NCBI GenBank assembly: GCA_031763025.1
Contig: JASSKH010000010.1
Span: 11,673,427-11,737,426, forward strand
DNA: 64,000 bases
Direction of reading: 5' to 3'
Source: Macrocystis pyrifera
Taxonomy: Eukaryota; Sar; Phaeophyceae; Laminariales; Laminariaceae
Below are positions 60,502-64,000 of this stretch, one piece after another (within the stretch, counting starts at the first letter, position 1; every line of letters begins with the position of its first letter). The translations under genes and the position numbers were made by a program. The notes under the pieces were generated by a model. That model made no database searches. It saw only the letters and a program-made list of their open reading frames with translations, and had not been told where the DNA came from.

Positions 60502-63179
60502 AAATGGAGTCCCTATTTTCGTAGAGTTCCAAAGGTCCCCAGTGATGTGGTAGCTTTGACCTGCTACCGAACGCTGCACTTTTCTCCCATATATTTATTG
60601 CAAGGCAAGAGCCCTCCACGTTGGGTTAGCAGCGTGGAGAAGAGAGAGGTCAAGTGAGGTTCGGACGGGCAAACAAGTCTCGACTTCAAGAAGGCTCAGG
60701 TTATTAAGCCGATTTCTCCCGGTTCTCGCAAAGATTTTCAAATGTGCTACGACTCCTGATGTGTCTTCCACGGATACATGTGCGATGACCGTTCTACGGA
60801 CCTTTCCTAAAACCTGTCCTCCACAGCAGTAGGCGTTGGTTTTTCGTACCGCGTGCTCGTACTCAGACACCACGACCAGAAACAAAAAATGGGGAAAAAG
60901 CCGAAGCGAGCTAAAGAAGAAAAACAAACTCGGAAAAAAGTCGAAGAAGAGCTATAGAAAAAAAATGACACCGGGCAAGCGACCGGGCAAGTAACACCGA
61001 CCAGCCCAGACGAGTGTATAGTTACTGTAGTACGAAATATACACCAATATGGATGGTGATTTTCTTCGTCCACGAATGTTTTGGGTGATTAACGCTGAAG
61101 TTGATGCTGCTGCATTGTTGGATGGCAAGCATGACTATAATAATATGGATGGAAGTGTAAGAACCGTTGGTTTTTGCTTTTATTCCTTACGTATTTTATT
61201 TGCTTGCCGAGGGGCATACGCGGGTTCCGAAATGGTAGCAAAACATATAGTACAGCCATAAATGGAGAGCTTTGGGCGCCACGGGGCAGAGAGTGACCAA
61301 CATATCGACCAGCCGGCTGCAAGCGTTGTTGGGAAGAACGGTGGAGGGTACGAAACACGGCAGATCCCAAACTGTTTATCGTAGATTGCAAGGTAAATAC
61401 GGGACATTTCGATTTCCACCGGAACTATTGGCCAAGGTAAAACCGGCAGTCTCAAACTCCATAATTAAGAACTACCAAGATGAAACGGCAATCTCAACAC
61501 AATATCTCTCAATATCAGTTCCACCATAAATCTCCCAAAATAAATCGACAGCAGCAGCTACGGGAAGGGAAATAACCAACCATCGCGAGTATGCTGGCAA
61601 AGCCTTCAAGCGAAACTGACAACACCGTTTGCGTACTCGTAGTATAGCAGATGTCGTACCGCCCAATAACATTCGCCTCCCTGTTGTATACTCTGTAGGA
61701 ACAGAGCAACAAACGTCTCTGATGCAGAACAACCCAAATCGGACCACAGTAGCCAGCCCCCCCGCTTTGTACTCTCCAACAAGCTGCTGCAACTGAATTC
61801 GAAAGTATCAGAAAACAAAAGACGCATATGTATCGAGCCGCAAGTGCGCCAAGTCAGACAAACAAAAGGTACAGAACTCCGCAACGTACCGCACGCAACT
61901 AAAAGTAAAACCTACCAGGCGTGCAACTAAATATCTACTCGACGACTTCTAGACAGCTAAACCAGAGGCCTCTGCAGATCTGCTACAATTCGTGGTTACA
62001 CTGAGCCGCGAACCAGACGAAGGACCGGAACATCGCCCCTTGAACAACTAATCCAATCACTTCATCACAGTCCGAAGCATGCGTAGTCCCTCGAGATACG
62101 GTTACCCCCGTACGGTACGTAGGCGGCGGGTAACCTGTAGAGGGGTGCCTCCATTTCCACTCCTGGATTTACGCCACTAGTCCGAGCGGCCCTGGGCCTC
62201 GGTCACGAACGAACCATAGCTGTATGCGTTGTTGGCATAGCTAGTCGCACGAATACATGACTGTGTATACCGCTAGCTGAAAGAAGCGCGATAGAAACAG
62301 GGTCGGGTGCCGTAGCGACTCCAAGGCGGAGACAAACAAGACCTAGCAGTGTGTTCTTTCCTAGAGTCGAATGCGAGGGAGATTACTACTATATCCCCTA
62401 GGGCCTTCTGCAGGCGACGATGCTCCCAACACCAAATGCATAGTGTGCCTCCCTCTCATGCTGCACTATTTCTACTCCGTCAGTGGAGTGAACTTCGACG
62501 GATTGGAGGCGTTCTTAATACAACAAAAGAAGCTGGCCCCACTTTAATCATTATACGTGTACGTACGCTCCACTCCTCCCCTTGATCCCTGGGGAAATGC
62601 GCCCAAACGTTGTGGACAAGCCACTTGGGACAAGAATGAGAGCTTGGGAACTACTGTACTCCCTCGATAATAGAGACAAAATAATTGAAATTAGACTCGT
62701 GTGGAATATTTCTTGCTCGAAAAAACGTCATCGAGTTCGCTATGTTCACCTATAGTACCTCCTGATATGTATAACATGTGCGTACTCTTGTGTGTGTATA
62801 ATATGTTATGCCTACTATGTACCGCTTTCAACGTCAACGTTACTGACACTAAACCCGGACAGCCCAATGTGGGAGATAGTAAATCCCATGTACACAGTCT
62901 ACAGCCTCAGTCAGTATACTACCTTCAGACACTAGAAAACTGCTAGCAAAACGCCTGGCTGTGTATGCAGACCCGCAATGCACTACCAGGTACCTGGTAT
63001 ACGATAACCTCGAGAGGCATGCATACTGCTGTAGGTACACGATGAGATCGGTGGCGGCTTCTCGTCGAGGTTCGGCTGAGAGCGTTTCTTCGTTGCGCCG
63101 TGAAGGTCGTTTTGTTTACATGACTTCCTCTGTCACGACGACGGTGTTCTTGGCAAAGGTGCGCGTACCCCAAGAACGC

Positions 63180-63220
63180 GACTGCTGCTGCTGCTGCTGC
63201 TGCTGCTCCTGCTGCTCCTT
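63180..63220. repeat. CTG microsatellite
   Basis: About nine CTG units are followed by interrupted CTC/CTG units. Confidence 0.95.
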
Positions 63221-63447
63221 ACACTCCCCGCTCTGAGCGTTTTGCGAGGCGTGATCCTTGATAGACTTGATGAAGCTCGTTAATCCGATAGGAAGAGCGA
63301 TCTACCGAAGGAAACACGATTCAGGGGGGCAAGTGTGGCAACCAGTTAGTTCATGAGACCGAGAGTCGCTTCGTGCTTGCCCTATGGACGGGTGTGAGGG
63401 AGGGGCATGTCCAAGTGTCGACAGAAGGGTTTCACTCCGCAGCAGAG

Positions 63448-63630
63448 CAGACTAACGGGCAGTCGTGGGGCGGATAATCGGCAGTCGAACGCCTTCACTA
63501 TTCCGTAGTACGGTAAGCTACTGGGAGAGATACAGTAGGGCAAGCAATCGTAGAGTAGGCTAATGGACAGTCGTAGGGCGGACAGCCGGCAACTGAACGG
63601 TACCATTCTACACAGTGGGCTATTAATAAT
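63448..63630. repeat. Tandem pair of diverged repeats
   Basis: AGACTAACGGGCAGTCGTGG... at about 63,448 recurs as AGGCTAATGGACAGTCGTAG... at about 63,557. Both continue with GGCGGA, CGGCA and GAACG anchors. Confidence 0.7.
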
Positions 63631-64000
63631 GTTAGGGTGAGCTGTCAGTCCCTGAAATATTCCACTCTACAGTAAGTATCTACTGCTCCACACCACCGCG
63701 GGACAAGACGGAGGGCTTCTTACTGGCATTCCTATGGCAGCATCAACCTCTGCCCTACTCTGGCGTGCCCACATAAATTCAGCTCCCCAAAAAAACGCGT
63801 ACCCCCCCTCACCTCACCGCCAAGGTAACTACTGCACAGATACATCACTGTAATTATTTTAGCAAGTAACCCCAGGTCACCAACAACCCGGACCTCGGTT
63901 TCGTCGGGTGTGCTTACGAACAGACTACAGTATGATTGTGTTGCTCCGCACTCGACGACGAAATCCACGACGACGCGTCACCCAAACGTTTATTTTGAGA

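Larger units (their letters stand above)
57480..61260 (+). repeat. Segmental duplication, block B (right part)
   Basis: Counterpart of 24,840-28,900 at about 75-80% identity. It carries its own insertions: a minisatellite at about 59,605-59,800 and a stretch with a tRNA-like sequence at about 60,420-60,880. No gene is supported. Confidence 0.8.
61261..64000. other. Right-end spacer without supported gene
   Basis: No gene is supported. Short frames at 61,472-61,884 overlap one another with no domain. It holds a CTG microsatellite and a pair of about 115-base repeats, listed separately. Confidence 0.5.

Overview
The window looks like nuclear DNA of a eukaryote, most likely a stramenopile and possibly a brown alga. 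The case rests on three things: GT-AG introns separating short exons, long non-coding stretches rich in micro- and minisatellites, and several decayed retrotransposons (a non-LTR element and Ty1/copia-type remnants). There are no bacterial operons, ribosome binding sites or long open frames. The lineage call is an inference; no marker gene settles it.

The dominant structure is a segmental duplication. Block A (1 to about 14,900, resuming at about 24,840-28,900) is repeated in direct orientation as block B (41,170 to about 56,090, resuming at about 57,480-61,260), offset by about 41.2 kb. A third, older copy, block C, lies inverted inside block A (about 16,165-24,840). C matches A 1-5,060 and also carries, at the same relative place, the copia remnant that precedes block B (about 39,030-41,130). 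The copia remnant was therefore part of the ancestral unit. Small rearranged pieces of the unit lie at 32,190-32,640 and 37,000-37,440. By eye, A and B differ by about 2-3% over the first 10 kb but by about 15-25% further on, so the gene-bearing part was probably homogenised or re-duplicated recently.

The unit carries one convincing gene, which I do not recognise. It is a multi-exon gene (A: 2,397-9,907; B: 43,578-51,146) whose product would be about 837 residues: a signal peptide, a Ser/Ala/Cys-rich segment, an acidic segment, a long charged coiled coil and an acidic tail. Splice phases close across all ten exons in A. B has one extra G in a G-run in exon 2, which shifts the frame. C keeps only exons 1-3 and is a pseudogene, interrupted upstream of exon 1 by a degenerate LINE (19,050-21,135).

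The gene is followed by a degenerate 29-30 bp minisatellite, a GGGA/poly-G tract (up to 45 consecutive G in B) and a CCCACGGG-type repeat field that is short in A and about 1.2 kb long in B. The stretch between the duplicated blocks (28,900-38,930) and the right end (61,260-64,000) hold no gene I can support. They contain local duplications, a small MITE-like inverted repeat, microsatellites and retroelement scraps.
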